Assembly: GCA_029262175.1 (NCBI GenBank)
Contig: JAJCZV010000036.1
Location: forward strand, 169,590 to 233,589
Length of the DNA: 64,000 nt
Direction: 5' to 3'
From: Gemmatimonadota bacterium
GTDB lineage: Bacteria; Gemmatimonadota; Gemmatimonadetes; Palauibacterales; Palauibacteraceae
This document shows, piece after piece, positions 25,159 to 34,975 of the stretch. The notes beneath the pieces are model-generated. The model was given only the letters and a program-made list of their open reading frames with translations. It had not been told where the DNA came from and made no database searches. Both the position numbers and the translations under genes were made by a program. Numbering within the stretch: the first letter of the stretch is position 1; every line of letters begins with the position of its first letter.

Positions 25159-25182
25159 GCGGGTCGACGCGCCACCGATCGA

Positions 25183-25629
25183 CTAGCCTTCGACTTCGCC
25201 GTTTTCGGTCGGCGCGGGTCCGTCGCCTTCGACCACGGCGGCTTTGTATGCCGCTTTCGATTCCGCCAGGCGATTCTCCAGATCGGAGCGCGCCCGACGA
25301 GCCGCGTCTTTCCCCGCCTTGATCGCCTCGCCGGCTTTGTGCTGCTGATCCCGGACCGAGTCGCGGGCGGCGCCGACTCGCTCGCCGACTTCACCCCGAG
25401 CGCGTCCGTACCCCTCCTCGAAAGAGCCCTTGAGATCGGTCAACTTCTCCTCGGCATCGTCGCGAAGACGGCGAGCGCCTTCGCGTATATCTCGCTGAGT
25501 CTCTTCTCCCGTCTTGGTCGCGAACAGCAGCGCCAAGCCCGCACCGACCAGCCCGCCCAGTAGAAACGCGGCGAAGCCGGAGTTCCGTTTTTCGACCACT
25601 ACGTACGGCCCTAGTTCATCTGACATCAA
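25183..25629 (-). CDS. YtxH domain-containing protein
   Basis: A 148-residue protein with one N-terminal hydrophobic segment, FAAFLLGGLVGAGLALLFATKTGEETQ, typical of YtxH, followed by a long charged amphipathic helix rich in Glu, Arg and Ala (RDIREGARRLRDDAEEKLTDLKGS and onward), probably coiled coil. Members are often linked to envelope stress, but the biochemical role is unknown. It lies 24 bases upstream of the YihY gene on the same strand. Confidence 0.75.
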   Translation of the reverse strand: MMSDELGPYVVVEKRNSGFAAFLLGGLVGAGLALLFATKTGEETQRDIREGARRLRDDAEEKLTDLKGSFEEGYGRARGEVGERVGAARDSVRDQQHKAGEAIKAGKDAARRARSDLENRLAESKAAYKAAVVEGDGPAPTENGEVEG

Positions 25630-25674
25630 ACCCTCCTCCTGTGCTCTCGGTCGGATCGAAGATACGGACAGACA

Positions 25675-27186
25675 TCATGACCCCGCACCCTCCACGATCC
25701 GCCGATAGGCAGCTGCATCCCATTGGGGTCGATCCGCCTCATTGGCGATCTCGATTCCTAAGAAGAAAATAAGCCGGCCGATCCGTGCCGTTTTGTCGTA
25801 CAAAATCCGGTCCGCCTCGTCATTGGGACCGTGATAGTCCTCGTGCGGGCCGGTGAAGAAGAACAAGATGGGAACACCCTTGCGAGCGAAGTTGAAATGG
25901 TCGGAACGAAAATAGAAGTTTTCCTCGGGCCACGGGTCGTCGATCATCGCGAGCCCGAGTTCCGCGTGTTCTTCCAGGACGCGGTCCAGCATGTCACCGA
26001 GCGTGGACTCGTCGCGGCCGATGGCCACCACCGTATCCTCCCAATTCCGACCGATCATATCGATGTTGATGTTCGCCACGGTCTCTTCGGTCGGGAACAG
26101 CGGGTGCTCGGCGTACCACGCAGAGCCGAGCAGCCCGTTTTCTTCGCCGCTGACGGTCATGAAGACCAGGGACCGACGGGGCGGCGTCGGAAGCGAGGCG
26201 AACGCTTCGGCCAACTCGATGATGGTGGCGGTGCCAGAAGCGTCATCGTCCGCCCCATTGTAGATCGAGTCGCCATCGACTGGACGGCCCACGCCGACGT
26301 GATCCATGTGGGCCGTGAAAACGATGTACTCGTCACGCAGTTCCGGATCCGACCCCTCGATCCATCCGATGGTGTTCAGCGCCTGATCTTGGCGGAAGCT
26401 GGCGCTCGTCCGGAGGCTCGCGCTGAACTGGCCGGTTGCCCCCCCCGACCCGATCGCGCTCTGAAGCGCGGCAGGGAGTGACGACATCCGAACCAGAGCC
26501 GTCGGGGCAATCAGCTCGTCGGGAACGCCGACGGCCATCCGCTCGCGGCTGAAGAACCGCCTCAAGCCCTCGAAGTATTGATCGGAAGCGTCGACCGCGA
26601 ACAGAACACCACTCGCTCCGGCGTCAAGCAGATCCCGGGCCGAGGTCAGCGCGGCGTTCGCGTTTGACTGGCTGACCGATACGAGGGCGATGGTACCCGT
26701 GAGAACCCCCGGCGCTCCGAGGTCTACCACTCGGAGTTCGCCCGTCGCCCGCCCCGACACCGACGGCACCGCAATGAAGTCTTCCGAGCCGATCGCTCCT
26801 CCGCCCGGGCCGTCGATCGTCAGGCTCTCGCCGTCCGAGGCCCCCCGCGAAGAGAACGTGAGCGGGAAGGTCTGTAGGTAGGAGTCACCATCCCCCGGAA
26901 GTAACCCGAACGACTCGAATCGCCGAGCAATGTGACGGGCGGCCTTCTCGAGTTCGGGGCTCGGCGTAGGCCGGCCCCGCATCGAGTCGTGTGCCAAGGC
27001 CCCGATTCGCACCCTCAGATCGGCGGCGCTGATCGTCTCGGCGGCCGCATTGGCGTCGCGCGGATCCGTTTGAGCGGAAAGCGGTTCGGGTGCTCGGGAG
27101 CACGCCAGGCTGGTCAATACAAGCAAGATCGACAGGAGGGGCCGCGCGATGGCAGCTCCTCCATGGGTGCTTCGGTCAAACATCAT
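25675..27186 (-). CDS. M28 family zinc aminopeptidase, lipoprotein
   Basis: A 503-residue exported metallopeptidase. The start at the first of two ATG codons (27186) gives a signal sequence ending in lipobox SLAC-S. A PA-type insert (about residues 150-260) precedes the M28 catalytic core, whose zinc ligands and catalytic residues are visible: FTAHMDHVG (His), NGADDDASGTA (Asp), SGEENGLLGS (Glu-Glu), NINIDMIGRN (Asp) and FRSDHFNFARKGVP (His). It removes N-terminal residues from peptides in the periplasm or at the outer membrane. It is divergent from the DUF58 gene. Confidence 0.87.
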   Translation of the reverse strand: MMFDRSTHGGAAIARPLLSILLVLTSLACSRAPEPLSAQTDPRDANAAAETISAADLRVRIGALAHDSMRGRPTPSPELEKAARHIARRFESFGLLPGDGDSYLQTFPLTFSSRGASDGESLTIDGPGGGAIGSEDFIAVPSVSGRATGELRVVDLGAPGVLTGTIALVSVSQSNANAALTSARDLLDAGASGVLFAVDASDQYFEGLRRFFSRERMAVGVPDELIAPTALVRMSSLPAALQSAIGSGGATGQFSASLRTSASFRQDQALNTIGWIEGSDPELRDEYIVFTAHMDHVGVGRPVDGDSIYNGADDDASGTATIIELAEAFASLPTPPRRSLVFMTVSGEENGLLGSAWYAEHPLFPTEETVANINIDMIGRNWEDTVVAIGRDESTLGDMLDRVLEEHAELGLAMIDDPWPEENFYFRSDHFNFARKGVPILFFFTGPHEDYHGPNDEADRILYDKTARIGRLIFFLGIEIANEADRPQWDAAAYRRIVEGAGS

Positions 27187-27261
27187 CAGCAGGCCCCCCA
27201 AGTCATGATGCGCCTCCCCGCTCGGTTGGCGGCGGTTCTCGGCGTCGGCTAGTCTTTCCCG

Positions 27262-28206
27262 ATGAGCGAACCAACCGCAACTGGGCTGTCCTCTCTCGAC
27301 GCCGCCCGCCAACGTCTCGATCTCGCGAGCCCCCGTGAAATTGCCGGTCTCGCGCACCTCGAGTTGGTGGCGCGCGGGATCGTCGAGGGCTTTCTCATCG
27401 GACTACACGATTCCCCCCGTCGAGGGTTCTCCGCCGAGTTCGCGGAAAACCGCTCCTATAACAAAGGCGATGACCTCCGCTACCTGGATTGGAAAGTATA
27501 CGCCCGGACCGACCGTCTGTTCGTAAAGCAGTTTGAGGAGGAGACGAATCTTCGTGCTTATCTCCTCTTGGACGTGAGCGGTTCGATGGGGTGGGTCTCC
27601 GCCGCCGACCGGTATCCGACCAAGCTAGAGTACGCGCGATTGTTGGCGGCCTCTCTTTCGCTGCTCCTCATCCAGCAGGGCGACGCGACGGGCTTGATCG
27701 CCTTCGACGACACCATCCGGAACCATGTCGTCCCTCGAACCACCCGACGTCATTGGCGTCGACTGCTCGGCGAGCTCACGGGGCTCACCCCGAACGGAAA
27801 GACCGAAGCGGGCTCGGCGATCAAGGATCTGTCGACCCGCCTCCAAAGACGCGGGCTGGTCGTCTTGATTTCGGATCTACTCGTTGACCCGGACACTACG
27901 CGGACGGCGCTGCGATACCTCCGACACCGCGGTCACGAAGTGATCGTGTTTCATATCATGGACCCGGGCGAACTCGATCTGCCCGCGGCGGGCGAAGCGA
28001 TCTTTTTTGATCCGGAGACCGGCGAAGAACTCGGCGCCAATTCCGCGGCCCTCCGCAAACAGTATCGAGCGGCCGTCGAAGCAGCCGTCGATTCCTGGCG
28101 GAAGGAATCGCTGCGCGCCGGGGCCGACTATGCCCTCTTGACGACCGACATGCCGCTGGGCATCGCGCTGCGACAGTTCCTACGCAAACGCTCACGGCTT
28201 TCATGA
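27262..28206 (+). CDS. DUF58 domain-containing protein
   Basis: A 314-residue cytoplasmic protein. The DUF58 signature DFAENRSYNKGDDLRYLDWKVYART-like segment (here EFAENRSYNKGDDLRYLDWK) is followed by a von Willebrand factor A-like domain with the MIDAS motif LLLDVSGSMGW. DUF58 proteins usually accompany MoxR ATPases and BatA/BatB-type VWA proteins. Here a BatA-like gene follows 19 bases downstream, while MoxR is not in the window. Likely role: chaperone-like assembly or envelope stress; inferred only from context. Confidence 0.85.
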   Translation: MSEPTATGLSSLDAARQRLDLASPREIAGLAHLELVARGIVEGFLIGLHDSPRRGFSAEFAENRSYNKGDDLRYLDWKVYARTDRLFVKQFEEETNLRAYLLLDVSGSMGWVSAADRYPTKLEYARLLAASLSLLLIQQGDATGLIAFDDTIRNHVVPRTTRRHWRRLLGELTGLTPNGKTEAGSAIKDLSTRLQRRGLVVLISDLLVDPDTTRTALRYLRHRGHEVIVFHIMDPGELDLPAAGEAIFFDPETGEELGANSAALRKQYRAAVEAAVDSWRKESLRAGADYALLTTDMPLGIALRQFLRKRSRLS

Positions 28207-28225
28207 GCGCCGAGATCCACAACGC

Positions 28226-30211
28226 ATGAGCCTCCTGCACGCCTGGGCGCTCGGGCTCGGGCTCGCCGCGGCCATCCCATTGATCCTCCACCTTCGACGC
28301 CGGCAGACGGATCGGCGGATTTCGTTCCCGGCCCTGCGCTATCTGAGTCGCGCCGAGGATGCCCGGTCGAAGTCACTCGTCGCCTCCGACGTCCTCCTGC
28401 TCGCCGTCCGAATCGGCTTGCTGATCGCCCTGGCCTTGGCTGCGGCCGGTCCCTTGTTGGGTCGGGGGGGCGCGCGGGATCACGCCCCGACGGATGTCGC
28501 CCTGGTGATCGACAACTCGGCGAGCGTGGCTCGGTTGGCGGGCGACGATCCTCTTTTCGAGACGTTGCTCCTCCGCGCCAAGACGGCGCTCGAGGCGGCG
28601 CGACCGGAGGACCGAGTTTGGGTGTTCCCCACCGTCGGCCCTCCGCTCGCGGCGGGCGTGAGCGCCGTCCGAGCCGCCGAGGCGTTAGAGCGCCTTGGAA
28701 TGACGGACGGCGCGACGGACTTGGGCGCGGTCGTCGTTCGGGCCTCATCTGCACTTCCCGCCGACGGAGATCGACGGCGGGAGGTTCAGCTAATCTCCGA
28801 CCTCCAGCGTTCGGGCTTTCCCACGTCGCTGCAGTCGAGCCGGGACGACGCCGCCGTCGTGGCCTACGTCGCCCCACCGCCCGCAGAACCCAACGGCGGC
28901 ATCGCGGATCTCGCGCTGACGGGAGGGACGACCGTGCCGTCGGGCATCGGTCATGGCGTCATCGTGCGCACGGCCCTGTTTGGCGCCGTCGGCGACTCGG
29001 CCGGGGGGGAGGCGTCCATTCGGCTCGAAGTCGACGGCCGAATCGCTGGCGCCGCGCGGGCGCCTTGGGGAGGGACCGCGACGCTCGGTCTCCCGGAGCT
29101 TCCCATCGGGTCGCATCAGGGACGGGTGGAGATCGATCCGGCCGGGGCCCGCTCCGATGACCTTCGGCACTTCGCGATTCGAGTCGTGCCTCCGCCCGTA
29201 GTGCGCTTCTACGGTACGGACGAGAGCCCCCTCAGCATCGGTATCGAGACGTTGGGTCAAGCGGGTCGGTTGGGACTCGGGGCCGGCGCGTCGGTGGCGG
29301 TCATCGAGGGCTCTAGCCTGGCGGGCGCCCCCTGGGCGGGCGCCTCGACTCTGGTGTTTACGCCCCCCTCCGATCCGGTCGATCTGCCGGCTTTCAATCA
29401 AGGACTATCTGCGGCTGGCGTCGGCTGGCAAGCGGCTGTGGACGCGGATCCCGGGGATCTCGGCCTCGAGGAGCCGGGCGCGGCGTTTTCTTTTCGAGGC
29501 GTCCGGGTACGAAACCGGGTCCGACTGAGGGCGGGCGCTGGCGGCGGCGCAGCGGACACCACGCTGCTTCGCACCGACGACGGCGAACCCTGGTTATTGA
29601 GAACCCAGGCCAACAATCGACTCGTTCTCTTGTTGGCGTCGCCGCTGACGCCCGAGGCGACCGACCTGCCGGCCCACCCCACGATGATTCCGTTTCTCGA
29701 ATCGCTCTTGGTCCATTGGTCGCACCTGGCGACATGGCCGGGATCGGACTTCGACGCAGGAGCTCCGCTGACCGTCCCGACATGGGCGCGCAGCGTCACT
29801 GACCCGGCGGGCGAAACGAGAAATGTCGAAGGGGGCGGGCTCTACACGCCGATTCGGTCGGGGACGTATGCGGTACAGGGTCAGGGACAGGACGGAGCCC
29901 CACGAAACGCTCAGTTCGCGGCCAATGTCCCGGCCGCCGAACTCGATCCGACGCCCGTCACGCCCGCCGAGCTCGAGGAACGGTTCCCGGGTCGAGAGGT
30001 ATTCACGGCCGGGCCCGAGGAGAGTGCGTGGGAAGCCGCCGTTTTCAGGGCGCGTCGGGGACGCGATGCGGCGCCATGGCTGCTCGCGTTGGCCCTCGTT
30101 CTCGTCGCCGCCGAACTGCTTCTTGCAACTCCCGGCCGCGCGCGTCGCTCGACGGCCAGCGGCGACACCACCAAACCAACCAGCGAGGCTACATCGGTCG
30201 CTTCGAGCTGA
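28226..30211 (+). CDS. BatA/aerotolerance-like membrane protein with VWA domain
   Basis: A 661-residue protein. The N-terminal BatA domain contains AIPLILHLRRRQTDRRISFPALRYL flanked by hydrophobic helices, then a VWA-like domain with DVALVIDNSASVA, a long periplasmic-type beta-rich region, and a C-terminal transmembrane helix (APWLLALALVLVAAELLL). It forms a pair with the upstream DUF58 gene, as in Bat operons. The stop at 30209-30211 overlaps the probable mfd start. Confidence 0.8.
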   Translation: MSLLHAWALGLGLAAAIPLILHLRRRQTDRRISFPALRYLSRAEDARSKSLVASDVLLLAVRIGLLIALALAAAGPLLGRGGARDHAPTDVALVIDNSASVARLAGDDPLFETLLLRAKTALEAARPEDRVWVFPTVGPPLAAGVSAVRAAEALERLGMTDGATDLGAVVVRASSALPADGDRRREVQLISDLQRSGFPTSLQSSRDDAAVVAYVAPPPAEPNGGIADLALTGGTTVPSGIGHGVIVRTALFGAVGDSAGGEASIRLEVDGRIAGAARAPWGGTATLGLPELPIGSHQGRVEIDPAGARSDDLRHFAIRVVPPPVVRFYGTDESPLSIGIETLGQAGRLGLGAGASVAVIEGSSLAGAPWAGASTLVFTPPSDPVDLPAFNQGLSAAGVGWQAAVDADPGDLGLEEPGAAFSFRGVRVRNRVRLRAGAGGGAADTTLLRTDDGEPWLLRTQANNRLVLLLASPLTPEATDLPAHPTMIPFLESLLVHWSHLATWPGSDFDAGAPLTVPTWARSVTDPAGETRNVEGGGLYTPIRSGTYAVQGQGQDGAPRNAQFAANVPAAELDPTPVTPAELEERFPGREVFTAGPEESAWEAAVFRARRGRDAAPWLLALALVLVAAELLLATPGRARRSTASGDTTKPTSEATSVASS

Positions 30212-33200
30212 TTCGCAGGGCGTTCAAGGAACTCGCGATCGCCGCCGAACTTCCACGGCGGTTATCGCGAGGTGGAGATGTTGCGTCCTTGAGTCGCCCG
30301 CCCGGCGCTGCAACAGCCGCCTTGGCGTTGGCTCTCGAGGATCTCGCAGTCGGATCACCGATCGTCATCGTGGCGGACTCCCCTGCGGCCGCCGACGCCG
30401 TTCACGAGGACCTGCTGGCCCTCAACGGTTCCGCACTCGACGATCTCGGCCCCGGAGCGACTCAAGGGGTTCGCTGCTTCCCCCAACGTGAGACCATCGC
30501 GAGTGAAGCGGCGGACGCGCACGTGGAGATCGCCGCCCAACGGGTGGATGCACTCGGAGGGCTCCTGTCCGGACGGTGCCGCACCCTGGTCACCACCGCG
30601 CGGGCCCTGGTCGAGCGGACGGCTGTTCCGCTTGGCGGTGGCGACTCCTTCTTTTTGGAGTTGGCGAACGGCGGCGAGATGTCACTGTCGGCGCTCGGCG
30701 AACGCTTCGAGGCGATGGGCTTTTCCCGCTCCGATACGGTCCGCGAGGTCGGCGACTACGCCATCCGTGGGGGCATCATCGACGCCTTCCCGTTTGGACA
30801 TGCGACGCCGCTTCGGATCGAACTCTGGGGTGACACCATCGAGTCGATCCGCCGGTTCGACGCGCTCACCCAACGATCGACCGAGACGCTCGATCGGGTC
30901 GAGGTCCTCCCCATCGATCTGGTCGCCACGATCGCGGATTCCCCGACAGAGCGGAGATCCCTCCTCGAGTTGCTGCCGGAGAGCTGCGCGCTGCTGCTGC
31001 TCGATCGCGACGCCGGTCGCCAGTCGCGTATTCGCTTGTGGAACGAGCGAAAGGATGTGCCGGGCGAACTCGTTCTCCCGTCGGAGGAGGCCGAGCGCAG
31101 GATCGATTCGATTCGTCGGATCGAGTTCTTTGACGGGGACACAGAGGAGAGCCCCGCAGGCGCCGAGTCCCAACTCGCGGTCGTCGCCGCGCCCGCGATC
31201 GATCGCGATATGAAACGGCTCGTCGCAGAGGTTTCCACCGCTCATGGCCGCGGCGAGCGGGTCCTCGTTCTTTGCGACAACCAGGGACAGATCGAACGCC
31301 TCGAGGAGATCCTCGTCGAGCGCGCGGGCGCGCAGCTCGCGAGTCACGTCGAATTGGCGCTGGGTTCGTTGAGCGGCGGATTTCGGGTAGGCGTCCCGGG
31401 CGTCCTCCTGGTGCTCACCGACCATGAGATCTTCCAGCGAACTTACCGCAGGCACCGGGTTCGATTTCGAGGGGCGGCGACGCTCGAATCGATCGCTTCG
31501 ATCAAGCCTGGCGACTACGTGGTCCACATCGAACACGGGGTCGGGAGGTTTCGCGGGATCCAGCGAGTGGAGATCGAGGGCGAGACGATCGAGACGCTCG
31601 AGATCGAGTACGCCGAGGGCGAGCTCCTCAAACTCCCCCACTATCGTCTGGACATGCTCGAGCGTTGGAGTTCGGCCGGTTCGGACGTGCGGCCGCCCAA
31701 CGTCCACAAGCTGGGCGGAAAGCGCTGGAAGCAGCTCAGAAACCGCACGGTCGCTGCGATCGAGACCACGGCGGTCGAGCTGCTGCAGCTCTACGCAAAG
31801 CGGCAGATGATGCCCGGCCGGGCCTTCGACGCGGAGAGCGCGTGGCAGCGCGAGATGGAGTCGGCCTTTCTCTACGAAGAGACTCCTGACCAGCTCACCA
31901 CGTGGGATGCGGTGGTGAAGGATCTCGAGCGGCCCACGCCGATGGATCGGTTGGTCTGCGGCGACGTCGGGTTTGGGAAGACGGAGATCGCGATCCGAGC
32001 TGCGTTCAAGGTGATCCAAGAGGGGGCGCAGGTGGCCCTCCTCGCCCCGACTACGATCCTCGCTGACCAGCACCTGCACACGTTCCGCGAGCGGCTGGCG
32101 GGGTTTCCGCTTCGGATCGAAGGGCTGTCTCGTTTTCAGACGCCGCGCGAACAAGCCACGGTGGTGGAGGGTCTGGTCGACGGGAGCGTCGACCTCGTGA
32201 TCGGGACGCATCGACTGCTCTCGTCGGACATCGCCTTTCGTGATCTCGGACTCCTGATCGTGGATGAAGAACAACGATTCGGTGTCAAACAGAAAGAGCG
32301 ACTCAAAGAGCTGCGCGAGTCGGTGGATCTCCTGACCCTCACGGCCACGCCCATCCCGCGGACGCTACACCTTGCGCTCGGCGGCATCCGAGACCTGTCG
32401 CTCATTCGCACGCCGCCACGCAACAGAATGCCGATCATTACCAACGTCACCACTTGGAAGGATGAAATCCTCGAGGATGCACTCATGCGTGAGTTGGACC
32501 GTGGCGGTCAAGTGTTCGTCGTCCATGATCGAGTGGAGACGATCCTGCCCCTGGCCGAACGCATCCGTGGTCTGGTACCGGAAGCGCGCGCGGAAGTCGC
32601 GCATGGACAGATGCCCGAACGCGACCTCGAAGATGTCATGCACACCTTTATTGAAGGCGACATAGACGTCTTGGTCTGCACGTCGATCATCGAGAACGGA
32701 CTCGATGTGCCGGCCGCGAATACCATGCTGGTCCATCGCGCGCACAACTTTGGCCTGGCTCAGCTGTATCAGCTCCGGGGTCGCGTCGGTCGTTCGCACC
32801 GACGCGCGTATTGCTACCTGCTCGTTCCCGATGACGTGGCGCCCGATGCCGCGCAGCGCCTGCGAGTACTGGAGCATCACACGGAACTCGGTTCGGGATA
32901 TCAAGTGGCGCTTAAGGATCTCGAGCTGAGAGGAGCTGGAAATCTGCTCGGAGCCGAACAAAGCGGGTTCGCGACCGCGGTCGGGATCGAGACCTATCAG
33001 CGGTTGGTGGAGAGCACGGTGAGACGTCTGAAGGGCGAAGGGGTATCTGATTCGTCGGCGGCGATCCAAGTGGCCGTTGACGGAGAATCGCTCATTCCTG
33101 ATGACTATGTGGCCGACGCGCACCAGAAGATGCATCTCTATCGCCGGCTCTCGCGTCTCAACAAGTGGGAGGACGTAACGGATCTTCGGGCCGAGCTTCG

Positions 33201-33537
33201 AGACCGCTTTGGACCGCTTCCACCGTCCGCCGGGCGGCTGCTCGATGCGGCCGAACTTCGGATCTTGGGAGGCATCATCGGAGCCGCGTGGATCCGGACA
33301 TCCGACGGCAGCGCACGAATCACGTTTCGTGGAGACGCTGTCCCTCAGCTCGGGCTCTTGAAGAACGCGCTCGGGGACCGACAACTCGACGTTGAAGTAC
33401 GACGGCTACAGCCGTTATCCTTGGTTCTACGGAAGGCGGGCGCCGAACCGCTCCTGCCCACGCTGGTCGAAGCCTTGGGGCTTCTCGCCGAAGCGGAGGG
33501 CGGTCGGGTCACGGCGGCCACCGGAGGTGCAACTTGA
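30208..33537 (+). CDS. mfd: Transcription-repair coupling factor
   Basis: About 1109 residues; Mfd displaces RNA polymerase stalled at DNA damage and recruits UvrA. The N-terminal UvrB-like region (YAIRGGIIDAFPFG) is followed by the RNA-polymerase interaction domain (SIKPGDYVVHIEHGVGRFRGI), helicase motifs (GDVGFGKTEIA, VDEEQRFGVKQKE, LTATPIPRTL, YQLRGRVGRSHRRAYCYLL) and the TRCF C-terminal domain. The start is not clear. The frame runs back into the BatA-like gene, but a CTG at 30208 overlapping that gene's TGA fits the family's N-terminus. A later TTG near residue 28 would shorten the protein. The stop overlaps surA by TTGA. Confidence 0.93.
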   Translation: MIRRAFKELAIAAELPRRLSRGGDVASLSRPPGAATAALALALEDLAVGSPIVIVADSPAAADAVHEDLLALNGSALDDLGPGATQGVRCFPQRETIASEAADAHVEIAAQRVDALGGLLSGRCRTLVTTARALVERTAVPLGGGDSFFLELANGGEMSLSALGERFEAMGFSRSDTVREVGDYAIRGGIIDAFPFGHATPLRIELWGDTIESIRRFDALTQRSTETLDRVEVLPIDLVATIADSPTERRSLLELLPESCALLLLDRDAGRQSRIRLWNERKDVPGELVLPSEEAERRIDSIRRIEFFDGDTEESPAGAESQLAVVAAPAIDRDMKRLVAEVSTAHGRGERVLVLCDNQGQIERLEEILVERAGAQLASHVELALGSLSGGFRVGVPGVLLVLTDHEIFQRTYRRHRVRFRGAATLESIASIKPGDYVVHIEHGVGRFRGIQRVEIEGETIETLEIEYAEGELLKLPHYRLDMLERWSSAGSDVRPPNVHKLGGKRWKQLRNRTVAAIETTAVELLQLYAKRQMMPGRAFDAESAWQREMESAFLYEETPDQLTTWDAVVKDLERPTPMDRLVCGDVGFGKTEIAIRAAFKVIQEGAQVALLAPTTILADQHLHTFRERLAGFPLRIEGLSRFQTPREQATVVEGLVDGSVDLVIGTHRLLSSDIAFRDLGLLIVDEEQRFGVKQKERLKELRESVDLLTLTATPIPRTLHLALGGIRDLSLIRTPPRNRMPIITNVTTWKDEILEDALMRELDRGGQVFVVHDRVETILPLAERIRGLVPEARAEVAHGQMPERDLEDVMHTFIEGDIDVLVCTSIIENGLDVPAANTMLVHRAHNFGLAQLYQLRGRVGRSHRRAYCYLLVPDDVAPDAAQRLRVLEHHTELGSGYQVALKDLELRGAGNLLGAEQSGFATAVGIETYQRLVESTVRRLKGEGVSDSSAAIQVAVDGESLIPDDYVADAHQKMHLYRRLSRLNKWEDVTDLRAELRDRFGPLPPSAGRLLDAAELRILGGIIGAAWIRTSDGSARITFRGDAVPQLGLLKNALGDRQLDVEVRRLQPLSLVLRKAGAEPLLPTLVEALGLLAEAEGGRVTAATGGAT

Positions 33538-34946
33538 AAGCGGAAACTATGACTCGTGTAATCCACGCTCGCTGGCCACTGCCCGGCGTCCTGCTCGGCG
33601 CGCTGCTTTGCGGGACCGTGCTCGCATCGGGTCTTTCGGCTCAGGACGCCCCCGCCGACAGTGCGGCCACAAGCTCGGGTGCAACGTTGCCCGAGGGCGT
33701 CGGGGCGGTGGACCGGATCATCGCGGTCGTCGGCGATACCGCGATCCTCGAGTCCGAGCTCCAAACGACGTTCTATCGGCTCCAGGCTCAAGGCGCGCAA
33801 ATCCCAGAGGCTGGAAGCGAAGAATGGGTCCGATTCGCGCGGCAGGTCCTCGTCGCCGAGATCGATCGACTGATCATGCTGCAGCAAGCCAAACGCGCTG
33901 GTCTCACGGCCGACGCGACCACGCTTCAGAATCGAACCGAAGAAGAGTTCCAGAACCTCCGACGGCAGTTCGCTTCGGAGCAAGAGATGCAGGAGACCGT
34001 CGAATCCGCTGGCATGAACATGCTGCAATACCGACAGCTGCTCAGACGCCAGGTGGAAGCCGACCTGCTGTTCGAGGAGTATCGCTTTTCGCTCCAGAGT
34101 CGAACCGACCTTCCGTCGGTGTTGATCCCCGAGTCGGAGGTCGAAGAGTACTTCGCCGTGAACGGCGGGAACGAGCAACAGAGACCGGCGCTCGTCTCGT
34201 TCAACCAGCTGGTCGTGACGCCGGCGCCGAGCGGCGAAGCCCGCGACAGCGCGCTCGCACGGGTACTTCAAGCGCAGAACGAACTCCAAAACGGTGAAGA
34301 GTTCGAGGTCGTCGCCCGCCGCTACTCCGAGGATGAGGCGACGAGGGAAAGCGGCGGGGAGTTGGGCTGGTCCACCCGCAGCATCTTCGTGACGGCGTTC
34401 GGCGATGCGGCGTGGCGGAGCCGGCCAGGTCAAACGGTCGGGCCGATCCGAACGCGCTTCGGATTGCACTTGATCAAGATCGAGCGCCAGCGCGGGGCCG
34501 AGCGGTTTCTTCGTCACATCTTGATCCGTCCTGAGATCGCCGACAGCGATATCGAAACCGCGCGCGCGCTCGGCGGCGAGATCGGTGACAGTTTGCGCGC
34601 CGGCGTCGACCCGGAACGTCTGTACCGCCTGTTCTCGGCGCAGCTGGCCGATGAAGACATCCGGTTCGACGATATCGCGGTCGACCAGCTCGCGGGGCGC
34701 TACAGCGGGCCGGAGGCCGCGGCGCTGCAGAACCCGATTTCAGGAGAGGTGTACGGTCCGCTAGCGGTGCAGCAAGCCGGACCCACGGAGTTCGCGGTGC
34801 TGCACGTATTGAACTACCGACCAGCCGGACCGGTCGAGCTCGACGATGTGCGCGACCAGATCCGTCGTAACATTCGGATATCGAAACAAATCGATATCCT
34901 TTTGGCTGAGGTTCGGGCCAATACGTTTATCGATGTGAAACTGTAG
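33534..34946 (+). CDS. surA: SurA-like periplasmic peptidyl-prolyl isomerase
   Basis: A 470-residue parvulin-type chaperone. TTG 33534 with GGAGGTG just upstream, or ATG 33549, begins a Sec signal peptide ending near LASGLSAQ. The SurA N-domain (DRIIAVVGDTAILESELQ) is followed by two PPIC-type regions: one around SFNQLVVTPAP through GGELGWSTRSIFV and VGPIRTRFGLHLIKIERQ, the second shorter, around FLRHILIRPEI. It escorts outer-membrane proteins, which supports a diderm host. Order surA-pdxA is common in Gram-negatives. The gene is co-translated with mfd and lies 29 bases before pdxA. Confidence 0.85.
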   Translation: MKAETMTRVIHARWPLPGVLLGALLCGTVLASGLSAQDAPADSAATSSGATLPEGVGAVDRIIAVVGDTAILESELQTTFYRLQAQGAQIPEAGSEEWVRFARQVLVAEIDRLIMLQQAKRAGLTADATTLQNRTEEEFQNLRRQFASEQEMQETVESAGMNMLQYRQLLRRQVEADLLFEEYRFSLQSRTDLPSVLIPESEVEEYFAVNGGNEQQRPALVSFNQLVVTPAPSGEARDSALARVLQAQNELQNGEEFEVVARRYSEDEATRESGGELGWSTRSIFVTAFGDAAWRSRPGQTVGPIRTRFGLHLIKIERQRGAERFLRHILIRPEIADSDIETARALGGEIGDSLRAGVDPERLYRLFSAQLADEDIRFDDIAVDQLAGRYSGPEAAALQNPISGEVYGPLAVQQAGPTEFAVLHVLNYRPAGPVELDDVRDQIRRNIRISKQIDILLAEVRANTFIDVKL

Positions 34947-34975
34947 CATCACACGGTTCGCGGGTTGAGGGGAAG

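Noticed and set aside
30028..30207. Longer N-terminus for Mfd
   Set aside because: It would read through the end of the BatA-like gene in another frame and gives a low-complexity Arg/Ser-rich stretch unlike Mfd.
30682..32274. 530-codon open frame on the minus strand
   Set aside because: It is fully inside mfd on the other strand; the helicase motifs of mfd decide the coding frame.
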